Below, in pieces: positions 1 through 10,458 of a stretch of 64,000 nt of DNA. Origin of the DNA: Carallia brachiata (Eukaryota; Streptophyta; Magnoliopsida; Malpighiales; Rhizophoraceae); NCBI GenBank assembly GCA_021464245.1, contig JADCRB010000028.1, forward strand, positions 6,203,612 to 6,267,611. The letters run 5' to 3'. How positions within the stretch are numbered: the first letter of the stretch is position 1; the number at the start of each line of letters is the position of its first letter. The notes below the pieces were generated by a model that saw nothing but the letters and a program-made list of their open reading frames with translations, made no database searches and had not been told where the DNA came from. Position numbers and translations under genes: made by a program.

Positions 1-418
1 GAAGGGTCCGGTTCAGTTTAAGGAAAAATTGGCACAAGATTCGGACCGATCAAAATCGGTCAAGAACCAGTAAAAATCGGTAAAAAATCGGATAGGTTCA
101 ACCGATTCTGAATTAAATCAAAATTTTATAAATTGTAATTTGATCCCAAAGTTTGTTTAAATTATAATTTGAACTATAAATTTAATTAAAATTTTCAATT
201 TAGTCCTAAATTTATCAAACTTTCAATTTAATTCTTAAAACTTAAAAAATTAATATTTAATCAATATATATAAATATTATTTTTTTAAACTTCCTTATAT
301 ATATATATATATATATATATTATTAAATACCGATTTAAATACCAATTTAACCGGTTGAACTGATTAAATTTTGACTTATTAATATTTTAATTCGATAATC
401 GATCTAATTTTAACAATC
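1..418. mobile_element. hAT-like MITE fragment, cut by the window edge
   Basis: AT-rich interior flanked by segments rich in CCGATT, ATCGGT and AACCGG words. The same interior layout (arrays of 'aaaatcggt', then 'aattttataaattgtaatt', a TA run, then 'aaccggttgaac') recurs at 52444-52934 and, inverted, at 19670-20086, so the three are one family. The left end lies outside the window, so terminal repeats and target duplication cannot be tested here. Confidence 0.6.
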
Positions 419-420
419 TT

Positions 421-484
421 ACTTTAAATAGGTCTTTTCTTTTAGGTTTATCCCTCCCCTGTAACCAACAAAAAAAAAAAAAAA
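421..484 (+). mobile_element. Very short LINE 3' tail with poly(A)
   Basis: The stretch 'aggtcttttcttttaggttt' followed by a short C-rich segment and an A run closely matches the 3' untranslated tail of the LINE fragment at 39310-39359, including the A run. It is best read as an extremely 5'-truncated non-LTR insertion of about 60 bp, abutting the MITE fragment. Confidence 0.55.
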
Positions 485-1984
485 GCAACTACGCAGGTTA
501 ATAAATGCACCAGCTCCTGGCCTAGGGATTTGATAATTACACGCCCAAATATCTCTCATACACGCTCATTACAAAGTAACAGTAGACTTTTAGCTACTAT
601 ATCGTATGTGTATAGAAGAATTTATGCGTGTATATATCACCTGCCCTGGCCTATGACGAAAATAAACGAGCCCTCTCAGCTTTGAATCGTGACATAGATT
701 CTGTTGGCCCACGAAACAGCCTGTCCGTCAGCAATTAAGCCCGCCCCCCTTGTACCTGAAGGACTCTCATGAATTCAAAAGCCGAAAAAACCCAAAAAGA
801 GGAAATTATGATTGCAAAGGACAAACCGTAATGTTTGACAAATAATTTGAGGCGTCTCAAACTTGTACTCACATGTTATATTATTATTATAATTATCGAT
901 TGTAAATTGATGAATATAATTAATAATAAAATACACAATTTTTAAATTCAGTAATGATAATTCTATTAAAAAAAAATGATAATGATAACAATATAATGTG
1001 GGCTCACGCTATGATACATCAAATTAATTTTATTTATATAATAGTACTTATGGACAAATGAATTTAGCAAGGCGTACCAAACCATGTAGATCATTCACCA
1101 TGATAATTCTCAGAAGTAAGGAGAATAGAAAAGGAGCCGGATGGAGAAAATATAGTCGGAAACACATTATCTAATCAATAGAATGACGTATTAATATCTC
1201 TATTTGTCGTGCGATAGAAAAGATAAGAGAAAAAAAAAAATTATTGTTATATTTTTTTTTCTTATATTTTTTCCTTCTTATTTTCTATACCATTTCAAAT
1301 AATTTTATTTTCTTTCCACTTTTTCTCTCACAAATTACTATTTATTTTTTTTTTCATTATATTTTCTTTCTCTTCATTTTTTCTATCACTCCAAATAATT
1401 TTATTTTCTTTTCATTTTTTCTCATACAAATTACTATTCATTTTTTCTTTTACCATACTTTTATTTTCTTCATTTTTTTACCACTCTAAATAATTTTATT
1501 TTTTCTTTATTTTATTTTATTTTCTCCTCGTTTCTCCACTCTTCTACTCGCTCTAAACACACTGTAAAGAAATGAAATGCTTTCCTTTCGTGCTTTGAAA
1601 AATGTTCTAATTTCTCTTTGGAGAAACAGAAACCAAGTTACGGTTACTGTCAAACAAAAACATCCCCAAACATATTATTGCCAGTCAAACTTGGAAGAAA
1701 TGCTTTGCTTGGTTTTTTTTTATTTCATGGTCAAGGTGAGAAAAGTGGGGGGACTGACTGCTTAAAATCTGCAGTAATTCGGTTCTCTACGCAGCAAAAC
1801 TTGGTGTTCTGTTTCTTCTCTCTTCTGAATTTGATTTAGGAGAATAATAATGGAGGCGTTAAGGAAAGGGAGGATGACGGAGAAAAAGATAGAGAGAAAA
1901 GACAGGAGCAAAAAAGTGACTTGGGTATATAATATTTTTTGATATTAATATATATTTTGAATTTTCTCGTCCTTGGAGATGTAC
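485..1984. other. Intergenic, AT-rich; no gene recognised
   Basis: Holds simple sequence and a T-rich tandem repeat (1245-1540). Short open frames here are phenylalanine-rich readings of T runs or lack any recognisable domain. Nothing further is supported. Confidence 0.6.
1245..1540. repeat. T-rich tandem repeat, period about 96 bp
   Basis: The phrase 'aaataattttatttt' recurs near 1297, 1393 and 1488, each followed by a similar pyrimidine-rich stretch containing 'acaaattactat'. This gives about 2.5 imperfect copies. Confidence 0.6.
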
Positions 1985-2372
1985 TGACGATTTTACTTAC
2001 GAATCAATTGACAAGTTTTTTGTCGAGTGGGAACATTGAGGACAAGATCTCGACTTCACACACCGCAGTTTTTTCCAGGTACAGAAGTGGATGAAGTGTT
2101 TGAAGCTGTTGGGGATGTCATTCAATGGAAAAAGAAACTGCTCCTCAATGGTCAATTTTTCCGGGTGTACTGTTGTGCTGATCTTTTCAGGTCGATGATG
2201 CAAGATGCATTCGATAAGATCCGCTGGACTATGGAGGATATTCGCCTGATAGCACCTTGGCCAAAATCAGAGCCTTTATGGCATATCTTTCTACACAATC
2301 TAAATGGAGCTATAGAATTGGAATCTCAGGGAGAATATTCCAATACAGAAAATTATGATGGTTATGACATAC
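1985..2372 (+). pseudogene. 5' part of an unrecognised host coding sequence, broken by the LTR element
   Basis: The plus strand reads as protein-like sequence in one frame to about 2034 and then in a second frame to the LTR at 2373; a single missing base at 2031-2036 would explain the switch. The composition looks like real protein (phrases such as IRLIAPWPKSEPLWHIFLHN and GDVIQWKKKLLLNGQFFRVY), not low-complexity noise. I do not recognise the family. A pyrimidine-rich stretch ending in CAG at 2079 could be a splice acceptor, so the exon might begin there instead. A C-terminal-like remainder of 28 codons follows the 3' LTR (12993-13080). Together these suggest an ancestral gene split by the retrotransposon. 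The frameshift may be old decay or a consensus error. Confidence 0.45.
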
Positions 2373-2417
2373 TGTAAACATCATTTTCAAAGAAAAAAAA
2401 AAAAAAAAGGGTCAAAA

Positions 2418-2451
2418 TTGGCGTTGCCGATTTCAAAGTCGGCAACGCCAA
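2418..2451. promoter_or_regulatory. Perfect inverted repeat in 5' LTR U3, 13-bp arms
   Basis: TTGGCGTTGCCGA (2418-2430), an 8-nt loop, then its exact reverse complement (2439-2451). It lies about 70 bp upstream of the LTR TATA box. It has no counterpart in the 3' LTR. Confidence 0.8.
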
Positions 2452-2480
2452 CTTTAAAAAAATATTTTCAATTAAAAAGA

Positions 2481-2515
2481 TTCCTTTCCCATGTGATGTT
2501 CACATGGGAAAGGAA
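2481..2515. promoter_or_regulatory. Perfect inverted repeat adjoining the LTR TATA box, 16-bp arms
   Basis: TTCCTTTCCCATGTGA (2481-2496), loop TGT, then the exact reverse complement (2500-2515). It ends 3 bp before the TATA box. It could be a paired binding site for a dimeric factor or a cruciform former. The 3' LTR has a different repeat array in this place. Confidence 0.8.
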
Positions 2516-2518
2516 CCC

Positions 2519-2526
2519 TATAAATA
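2519..2526 (+). promoter_or_regulatory. LTR TATA box (5' LTR)
   Basis: TATAAATA within 'accctataaataggccc'; the same element is at 12326-12333 in the 3' LTR. Transcription should start some 30 bp downstream and define the U3/R boundary. Confidence 0.7.
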
Positions 2527-3181
2527 GGCCCCTACCCCCCAGTTCAAAACACATTCAGCAAATCTGTAAACAGAAAAATTCAGAGAATTTGAGAGAAAAA
2601 GAAAATTTTGAAAATCTCTCAAGAAAATTTCTCCTTTTCTTACGTGCTTTTACTTAGCAGTATACTCTCCTAACTCCGTTTTGAGAGATATTTCAGGGGT
2701 AAAGCCCAAAAAATTTGCTGTTTCCATTTCTAAAGTTATTTTTAAATTTATATTCTTGGATCGTTCTAGATCTGAATTTCTGAGAATATAGAGTTAAAAA
2801 TATCAAATTACTACAAATCCGGCTGGGATTAAGCCTCATACGGCCCTCAGCAAAATCCAGGCAGCTCATCCGAGAACAAGTCCTTCGACCCTCGGTGAAA
2901 TTAAGCAGATCGGCTCAGATCAGGTCTCTGCGGTTCTTAACCGTAGTCAAAACGTCCAAATCAGATCCGGTTTCAGTCTACCCAGTTCAAGAAAAACTGT
3001 GGAAATTATTTCTGTCAAGATCAAGCTCGTGCAGCCCTTGACGGAGTCAAAAAAGGAACACTAATCGGAGGATCTACGGAGATCGACCCCACGTAAATTT
3101 TCTTTTATTTTTATTTGTAATTTATTTTTGTATTTTCGAGTTTAATTGTTTTAGACTCGAAATTTACGCTTTACAAATTTT

Positions 3182-3198
3182 TGGCACGCTCGGTGGGA
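3182..3198 (+). other. Primer-binding site
   Basis: TGGCACGCTCGGTGGGA begins 6 nt after the 5' LTR. The leading TGG complements a tRNA CCA end, as expected for a minus-strand primer site. I did not assign the tRNA. Confidence 0.65.
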
Positions 3199-3417
3199 CA
3201 TCTTCACCTCCCATCTCTTGTTCCGTAAAAAAAAAAAAGGTAAAAGGGAGCAGAGAAAAAAAAAAAAAAAAAGAAAAAAAAAAAAAAAAGTAAAAAATAA
3301 AAAAAAGTAAAAAAGTAAAAAGTAAAAAGTAAAAAAAAAGTAAAAGTAAAAAGTAAAAAGTAAAAAAGTAAAAAAGTAAAAAAAAAAAAGTAAAAAAAAA
3401 AAAAAAAAATTTTACAG
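3199..3417 (+). repeat. A-rich leader with aaaaagt-type repeats
   Basis: From about 3225 to 3408 the plus strand is nearly pure A with regularly placed GT ('aaaaagtaaaaagt'). It is low-complexity leader between the primer site and gag. No coding is credible on either strand. Confidence 0.7.
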
Positions 3418-4729
3418 GTGTTCAGCACATCAAATGGCACCGAAAAGGAGTACAACTGCTGCCACAAAAAAAAGGCAACGGCTCCATTGCCTGCATCAAC
3501 TACCCTACCTGGGTACGCAGGTCCAGAAACCCGGGGACGGACACAATTTCTTGCCGTCCAAACCCGACAAAATATCGAAATGGAGAGTCCACAGCTCGCA
3601 CAACAGGATCTCTCCCCTGACTCTCTTGCCGCATGGAGGAGTCGATCACCCACCCCGATCGAAGTCGGGGGCAACACGACCTGCTCAACAAATCCAACTC
3701 ACACCACAGAAGAATCAGAAGAGTTCTCTCCCCCAGTCTTTCCCGGAGCCTCATCTGTTGCCGTCATGATGACCAACACAACCAGCACAGAGGAAAGAAT
3801 TTCAGAATTGGAGAACAAAATTTTGCAGCTGATCAGAGTCGTGGAGGAAAAAGATCAACAGATCGCCTCTCAAAGGAAAAGCCCCGATCCAAGTTGATCC
3901 CGAAATCCGCGAGGAGCAACCATATCCACCCGGTTTCACTCCAGAAGCCACACCAGCCGACGTCTTCCCTGCAGAAAAGCGACCAGGTAGTTCTACACAG
4001 CTGCCACCCTCAAATTCTGTAGCTTCGCTATCTGTTCAACAATTGCAGGAAATGATAGCCAATACGATCCGACTGCAACAAGCTACATCCTTCCAAGGAT
4101 CACAGATGTACGTCAAACCGTACACCAGACGGATCGAAAGTCTCAACATGCCCTTGGGCTACCAGCCGCCCAAATTTCAACAATTCGACGGACGAGGCGA
4201 TCCCAAACAGCACATCGCCCACTTCGTTGAAACCTGCAACAACGCAGGGACTTACGGAGATCTCTTGGTGAAGCAGTTTGTTCGTTCACTCAGGGAGACC
4301 GCTTTCACCTGGTTCATAAATCTTGAACCAGAATCGATCGACAGTTGGGAACAGCTACAACGAGAGTTCCTCAACAGATTTTTCAGCACTCGAAGGACGG
4401 TAAGTATGATGGAGCTTACCAGCACCAAACAAAGAAAGGAGAGCCCGTTGTCGAATACATCAACAGATGGCGTGCCCTCAGCTTGGACTGCAAAGATCGC
4501 CTGACGGAGACTTCTGCCGTGGAGAGATGCATCCAGGGAATGCATTGGGAGCTGTTATACATCCTGCAGGGTGTCAAACCCCGAACTTCGAAGAACTGGC
4601 GACCCGCGCACATGATATGGAGATAAGCATCCAGACTTCCGGAGGCACGGTTCCCATCCAGTTGGACCAGCAAGGGGGCAGAAGGGAGATTAAGAAACCC
4701 AACAGCTCCGGAAAAGGAAAGAAGTGATG
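3418..4729 (+). pseudogene. gag: gag of the Ty3/gypsy element, frameshifted
   Basis: Encodes the capsid/nucleocapsid precursor that packages the element RNA. An N-terminal part (about 3418-3896) ends in a heptad-like, probably coiled-coil stretch with ISELENKILQLIRVVEEKDQ. The retrotransposon gag core lies at about 4043-4610, with phrases such as FDGRGDPKQHIAHF, FTWFINL and EYINRWRALSLDCKDRL. Reading requires frame changes near 3890, 4430 and 4580, so no intact product is made from this copy as written. The frame that leads to HDMEISIQ ends with a lysine-rich tail near 4727. Confidence 0.8.
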
Positions 4730-4895
4730 ACTGTTGAAGCCGCACCAGTAAAAGTGGGCGCCAAGCTAAGGTAAATCCTCCGACCCAAATAACTCAGCCA
4801 AAACAACAGGAAAGGCGGAAGGTGACATTGCGAGAGTTGGAGCAGAAGCAGTATCCATTCCCCGACTCAGACGTCCCCGACATCCTTGACCAACT

Positions 4896-6383
4896 CTGGA
4901 GGCGAAGCTGATCGAACTCCCAGAGTGCAAGCGGCCGAATGAAAAGGATCGAGTCAGCGATCCGAGATTCTGCAAATATCACCGGATAGTAAGTCATCCA
5001 ACCGAGAAGTGTTTCGTCCTGAAGGAGCTAATCATGAAGCTCAAAAGCCAGAATAAAATCATTCTGGACCAGGAAGGCGTAACCTCGGCAAACCGAACCA
5101 CCATCACTTCAAAACCATCAGAAGAGGTGACACACCGTAAGGAGGAGCCGCTCGACAACAAAAAGTCGACAACGGAGAAGGTATATGAAGCTCTCCAAAC
5201 CCTTCTCGCTAACCCTCAGCTGTTTATAGCTTTGCAATCAACAGAAGTGTGGCAAAATCAAGTCAGCAATACTCTCCAGACCTCAGCTGAATCACAGCCA
5301 TCAAGATCTAACTCGCGGAGCAACAGGCGGACCAAAATCACGTCGGATGTTACTCTGCTATCTCATTTTCAGATGAGGATCTCCTGCTGGGGTCCAAACC
5401 CCACAATCGGCCGCTGTATGTATCAGGCTATGTGAAAGAACAGAAGGTCCGACGTATTCTGATCGACGATGGCTCAGCAGTCAATATTATCCCAAAATCC
5501 ACCATAAAGGAGCTCGGCATCGGCATTGATGAATTATCAGACAGCCGCTTGATGATTCATGGCTTTAATCAAGGAGGAAGCAATTGGGATGATTCGCTTG
5601 GAGCTAACTATCGGTAATCTCACTTCTAGCACTCTATTTCACGTGATTGATGCACGTACCACATATAAGATGTTGCTAGGACGACCGTGGATTCATGGAA
5701 ATGGAGTTGTGCTCTCAAGCCTGCATCAGTGCTTCAAGTACTACAATGGTGGCGTTCAAAAGGTCAATGCTGACTTAAAGCCGTTCGATGATGCTGAATC
5801 ACATTTGGCGGATGCAGTCTTCTACACCGACACAGACAATCCGGAGATCATTCCATCAAAAGCTACTTGGACTGGGGGCATCCACAAAAAGGGAAAAGCT
5901 GTCGAAGAACCTGCCAATGCCCAACCCCAGGCTCCAACAAATGAAAAGCTGCCACAGCCTGCTGAACTTCGTCGCAAGGATGTTGCATCTTCAAGCTCCA
6001 CTCCAGTCCTACGCTATGTGCCGAAGTCACGACGCTCAGAAGGTCAACCCCCTTTCTCTTATTGTATTGATCTTAAACAGGAGCAAGGTCATAGCCAACC
6101 CAAAACAAAGGAGCTGCACAACCTGAAGGAGACTTACACTCTGCCGATACCAAAGATTGAGCCGGTTTTGTCTTCAAAACCATTAAAAGGCTTCGTCAAA
6201 CCACACACGGGGGCAGTCGAAGGCGGCTCACTTCCAGAAAGAAGAACACATGAAGGATTTGATCCTAATGCATACAAGCTTTTGGCAAAGGCGGGCTATG
6301 ACTTTCAAACCCGAGCACAATGGGTACGCTGCCGTCCACACATGGCGCCGCTTCTCAAACATCACAGTCCCGACCTGGCTTAG
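4896..6383 (+). pseudogene. gag C-terminus and aspartic protease region
   Basis: A histidine/cysteine segment near 4970-5015 (FCKYHRIVSHPTEKCFVLKE) is typical of the end of gag in this lineage. It is followed by a retroviral-type aspartic protease near 5410-5720. The active-site phrase IDDGSAVNIIP is at about 5461-5493, and the C-terminal half with YKMLLGRPWIHG is near 5668-5703. The protease reading changes frame between about 5560 and 5617. A variable linker follows to 6383. It would process the polyprotein; this copy is broken. Confidence 0.8.
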
Positions 6384-6440
6384 GCTATCAGGAGAAGTCA
6401 CCTGTGCGGATCACGCTAAAGAGCCGAAGCCGAGCAGCTG

Positions 6441-8148
6441 ATGCACGTGCCATCACCACCACACCAAACAGACAGGCTTATCCAGTCAAACAAAGAAGGT
6501 GAAGTCAGAGGTTCTGCATTTCATGTCACAATTAGCGAGGAGGCTGATTCCGACTCATCAGATGGTGAAGTGAAGGAGGCTCCCCCGGAACTTGAAGATG
6601 GTGGCCAAGCAACTGTTGATGAACTCAAGGAGGTCAATCTTGGCTCTCCGGAAGATCCTCGACCTACATTTGTAAGTGCTTTACTTACTGCAGAAGAAGA
6701 GCAAGAATATGTTCAGGTATTAAGTCAATACAGGGACGTGTTCGCATGGAGTTACAAAGAAATGCCTGGACTTGACCCAAAAATTGCGGTGCATCGTCTA
6801 GCAGTAAAGAAGGGTGTCCGTTCTGTCAAGCAGCCACAACGACGGTTCCGCCCGGAACTCATTCCACAAATCGAGGAGGAGGTGAACAAGCTGATCAATG
6901 CCGGCTTCATCCGAGAGGTCACCTACCCAACGTGGATTGCCAACATTGTCCCTAAGAAAGAAGAATGGACAGTTGAGGGTATGTGTTGATTTTCGAGATC
7001 TTAACAAGGCCTGCCCGAAAGATGACTTTCCGTTGCCCATAACGGAGATCACAGTCGATGCAACAACGGGTCACGAAGCATTGTCTTTCATGGATGGTTC
7101 TTCAGGCTATAACCAAATCAGAATGGCACCAGAAGACGAGGAGTTGACAGCATTCCGCACCCCAAAAGGTATATACTGCTACAAAGTTATGCCGTTTGGA
7201 TTAAAAATGCTGGCGCCACTTATCAACGTGCTATGCAAAAAATTTTTGATGACATGCTGCACAAGATTGTAGAATGTTATGTTGATGACTTAGTTGTAAA
7301 GACTAAGAAGCGCAAAGACCACCTCGAGGATCTCAAGACAGTGTTCGAAAGACTTCGGAGGCATCAGCTCAAAATGAACCCTCTCAAGTGCGCATTCGGT
7401 GTCACATCAGGAAAGTTTCTTGGGTTCGTGGTGCGCCATCGTGGAATCGAAGTTGATCAGTCAAAGGTTGAGGCAATTCAAAAGATGCCTGAACCTAAAA
7501 ACCTGCACGAGCTGCGAAGTCTACAAGGAAAGCTGGCCTACATTCGCCGTTTCATCTCCAATTTAGCTGGGAGATGTCAACCTTTCCATCGGTTGATGAA
7601 GAAGGATGTCAACTTCGAGTGGGACGAAGCTTGCAGCAAAGCCTTTGAGAGCATAAAGAAGTACCTTTCCAATCCACCAGTCCTAGGTGCTCCAATTCAA
7701 GGAAAGTCGTTGATTCTCTACATTGCAGCGCAGGAAAGATCTTTGGGAGCCTTGCTTGCACAGGAAAACGAGCAGGGAAAGGAAGTTGCCCTGTACTACT
7801 TGAGCAGAACACTAAACGGTCCGGAGCTGAGTTATTCGCCCATTGAAAAGACATGTCTAGCACTGTTCTTTGCCATTGACAAGCTGAGGCACTACATCAG
7901 GCAAGCTCACACGGTACGTCTCATTGCCAGAGCTGATCCTGTCAAATATATCTTATCTAGACCAATCTTGTCAGGACGACTTGCCAAGTGGGCAGTAATC
8001 CTACAAAGCTACGACATTGTCTACGTGCCTCAAAAAGCAGTCAAAGGACAAGCTCTAGCAGACTTCCTTGCAGATCACCCTATTCCGTCCGATTGGGAGT
8101 TCACAGATGATCTTCCAGATGAAGAGGTCTTTTACATTGAGACACTGC
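6441..8148 (+). pseudogene. pol: Reverse transcriptase and first RNase H domain, frameshifted
   Basis: Makes element DNA from RNA. The RT fingers start near 6720 (YRDVFAWSYKEMPGL). The conserved VCVDFRDLNKACPKDDFPLP is at about 6981-7037 and the catalytic YVDD at 7278-7289. The gypsy-type RNase H follows (about 7600-8090), with ILYIAAQERSLGALL and ALADFLADHP near its end. Frame changes occur near 6955-6970, where bases are gained, and near 7205, where one A is missing from an A run just before the expected Asn-Ala-Gly-Ala segment. Confidence 0.9.
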
Positions 8149-8560
8149 CACCATGGACGATGTTCTTTGATGGTGCAGCAAGGCGTGATGGTGCTGGTGC
8201 CGGTATAGTGTTTGTCACTCCTCAACGACAAATACTACCATATGCTATCATTCTCGGTGAGTTATGTTCAAATAATGTTGCTGAATACCAGGCTTTGATC
8301 ATTGGTCTTCAAATGGCTGTCGATATGAAGATTCCAACTATAGAAGTCCATGGAGATTCCCAGCTCGTCATCAACCAACTTACAGGATTGTATGATGTGA
8401 AGAAAGAGGACCTTGCACCTTACCATCAACGTGCTCGACAGCTAATGGATGAATTTGAAAGCATCACCTTGGAGCATGTGCCTCGACGAGAAAACTCAGG
8501 CAGACGCGTTGGCTAACCTGGCCACTCTCTTGCAAAGTCAAAATCCAGGCTACAGTTGTG
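8149..8560 (+). pseudogene. Second RNase H domain (Tat-lineage type)
   Basis: A separate RNase H fold with MFFDGAARRDGAGAG (first catalytic Asp), NVAEYQALIIGLQMAVD (Glu), VHGDSQLVINQL (Asp) and a terminal RREN followed by a shifted ADALANLA-like segment. A duplicated RNase H between the gypsy RNase H and integrase is a hallmark of the Tat lineage (Tat, Ogre, Retand). A frame change occurs at about 8500, and an undetermined base lies at 8567-8568. Confidence 0.85.
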
Positions 8561-8561
8561 C

Positions 8562-9894
8562 CGTATGNCAGAAATGGATAGTGCCACAAAAGGATGATGA
8601 AGAAACTACAGCAGCCAACACTGTATCTGTACGTCTCGCGGAGGACGAGGACTGGCGTCAACCAATCATTGACTACCTACAGCACGGGAAGCTGCCCGAA
8701 GATCGTCGTCATAAGACAGAAATTCAACGACGAGCTCCCCGCTTCATATATCTCAAGGATGCTCTGTATCGAAGGTCTTTTGATGGAGTTCTACTTCGCT
8801 GCCTAGCCAATGAAGAGGCAAAACAGGCTCTCACTGAAGCACATTCTGGTGTTTGTGGCGGACATCAATCAGGGCCTAAGTTGCACTTCCAACTAGAAGG
8901 ATGGGATACTACTGGCCAACTATGGTACGTGATTCAATTGAGTTTGCTAAAACCTGTCAAGCTTGTCAATTTCATGCGAATTACATACATCAACCACCGG
9001 AGCCACTGCATCCAACTGTCTCATCCTGGCCCTTTGAAGCTTGGGGTCTCGACTTAGTGGGGCCCTTGCCAAAGTCATCCCTAGGTCACCTGTACATCCT
9101 CGCAGCAACCGATTACTTCTCAAAATGGGCTGAAGCCATTCCACTTAGAGAGGTAAAGAAGGAGCATGTTGCAATTTCATCCGGACTCAGCTGATCTATC
9201 GCTATGGAGTCCCTCGATTCATCATCACTGATAATGGTAAGCAGTTCTATAACAGCTTAATTGACAAGCTCTGCGAGAAATTCAAGTTCAAGCAGTACAA
9301 GTCATCCATGTACAATGCCCCAGCAAATGGCTTGGCTGAAGCATTCAACAAGACCTTATGCAACCTGTTGCGAAAGGTAGTCTCTAAATCCAAAAGAGAT
9401 TGGCATGACAGAATTCCGGAGGCATTATGGGCGTATCGTACAACTTACCGGACTCCAACACAGGCGACGCCATACTCACTTGTCTACGGTGTCGAAGCAA
9501 TACTGCCGTTGGAAACACAGATTCCATCCCTGCGCATGGCTGTTCTGGAAGGACTCACACAGGAGGAGAATGCTCGCCTACGTCTGGATGAGTTAGAAGC
9601 TCTCGATGAAAGGAGGCTCGAAGCACAACAGCAACTTGAGTGCTACCAAGCCCGGCTCACCAACACGTTCAACCGCAGGGTCCGTCTTCGATCTTTTCAA
9701 GTTGGGATCTTGTTCTTGCAGTGCGACGGCCCATCAACATGAAGCATCGGCCTGGTGACAAGCTTACTTCCAAATGGGACGGGCCATACTTAGTGCAGGA
9801 GGCCTACACTCACAACGCTTACATGCTGTCAGACCAAGAAGGCGTCCGAATCGGCCCAATCAATGGTAAATTTCTGAAACAATATTATGTGTAA
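8562..9894 (+). pseudogene. Integrase, frameshifted
   Basis: Inserts element cDNA. It has an HHCC zinc site (AHSGVCGGH near 8840 and TCQACQ near 8955) and the catalytic core with GLDLVGP (about 9048), ITDNGKQF (about 9225) and ANGLAEAFNKT (about 9323), which supply the D, D and E residues. The C-terminal part ends in GPINGKFLKQYYV with a stop at 9892-9894. No chromodomain follows, which also fits the Tat lineage. Frame changes are seen near 8900, 9170 and 9705. As written it is not translatable in one piece. Confidence 0.88.
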
Positions 9895-9896
9895 AT

Positions 9897-10070
9897 ATGT
9901 TTGAAAAAAAAAAAATCAAAAAAAAAAAATCAAAAAAAAAAGAAGAGAAGAAAAAAAAAAATCAAAAACCAAAAAAAAAAAAGAAGAGAAAAAAAAAATC
10001 AAAAAATCAAAAAAAAAATCAAAAAAAAGAAGAGAAAAAAAAAAAATCAAAAAAAAAAAAAAAAAAGTTC
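9897..10070 (+). repeat. A-rich low-complexity tract (aaaaaatc repeats)
   Basis: Almost entirely A with regularly spaced TC ('aaaaaatcaaaaaa') and some 'gaagagaag'. It starts 3 bp after the integrase stop. The lysine-rich and phenylalanine-rich open frames across it are composition artefacts. Confidence 0.8.
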
Positions 10071-10074
10071 GGAA

Positions 10075-10330
10075 GTCCCGATCTGAAAGTCCAAGCGAAA
10101 ATCCAAACCCAAAAATCCAAACCCAAACACTTGAGCCCAATTCAGAAAACACAAAAACTAAGTCCAAAACCCAAACACTCAATCCAAATCCAAAAGTCCA
10201 AACCCAAACATTCGATCCAAAAACCCAAATCCAAATCAACCCAAATTCAATTCAAAGCCCAAAACCCAAAAAATTCCAAGTTCTAAACACAGTCCAGAAA
10301 CCAGGTTCAAAATCCAATCCAACTCCTGGC
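10075..10330 (+). repeat. Degenerate ccaaacccaaa tract
   Basis: About 250 bp built of decayed words such as 'ccaaacccaaa' and 'aatccaaat'. G is nearly absent from the plus strand. The complementary strand is therefore TTTGGG-rich and might form G-quadruplexes. It sits directly before the promoter-like element of the homeobox ORF. Confidence 0.65.
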
Positions 10331-10363
10331 CCGCATGAGTATAAACTGTGAACGGCCCAAAAA

Positions 10364-10371
10364 TATAAAAG
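10364..10371 (+). promoter_or_regulatory. TATA box upstream of the captured homeobox ORF
   Basis: TATAAAAG in a plus-strand context 'aaaaatataaaagcgac', 88 bp before the ORF start at 10459. This spacing would give a 5' leader of about 55-65 nt. It is internal to the element and separate from the LTR TATA box, suggesting independent transcription. It is a motif-level call only. Confidence 0.5.
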
Positions 10372-10458
10372 CGACGGAGGGTTTGAGTCTGAAACTCAGC
10401 ATCAGTCTCAATCGATCTTCACCACACACCAAACCTTTGCTCCTCTACCACAAGAAAG

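Larger units (their letters stand above)
2373..3175 (+). repeat. 5' LTR (803 bp)
   Basis: Begins TGTAAACATC and ends TTTACA. The R-U5 part, from the TATA box at 2519-2526 onward, is almost identical to 12326-12992, with only a few substitutions and small indels. The U3 part (2373-2518) is not similar to that of the 3' LTR beyond the first bases and an A-rich run; it holds two perfect hairpins (2418-2451 and 2481-2515). Confidence 0.9.

Noticed and set aside
1244..1489. Phenylalanine-rich 81-codon open frame
   Set aside because: It is a direct reading of a T-rich tandem repeat, with no domain and no coding composition.
3204..3677. 157-codon minus-strand open frame over the retrotransposon leader
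   Set aside because: Half of it is the complement of an A-rich repeat and the rest is antisense to gag.
9897..10286. Lysine-rich open frame after integrase
   Set aside because: Low-complexity A and CCAAA repeats; no start context and no conserved motif.
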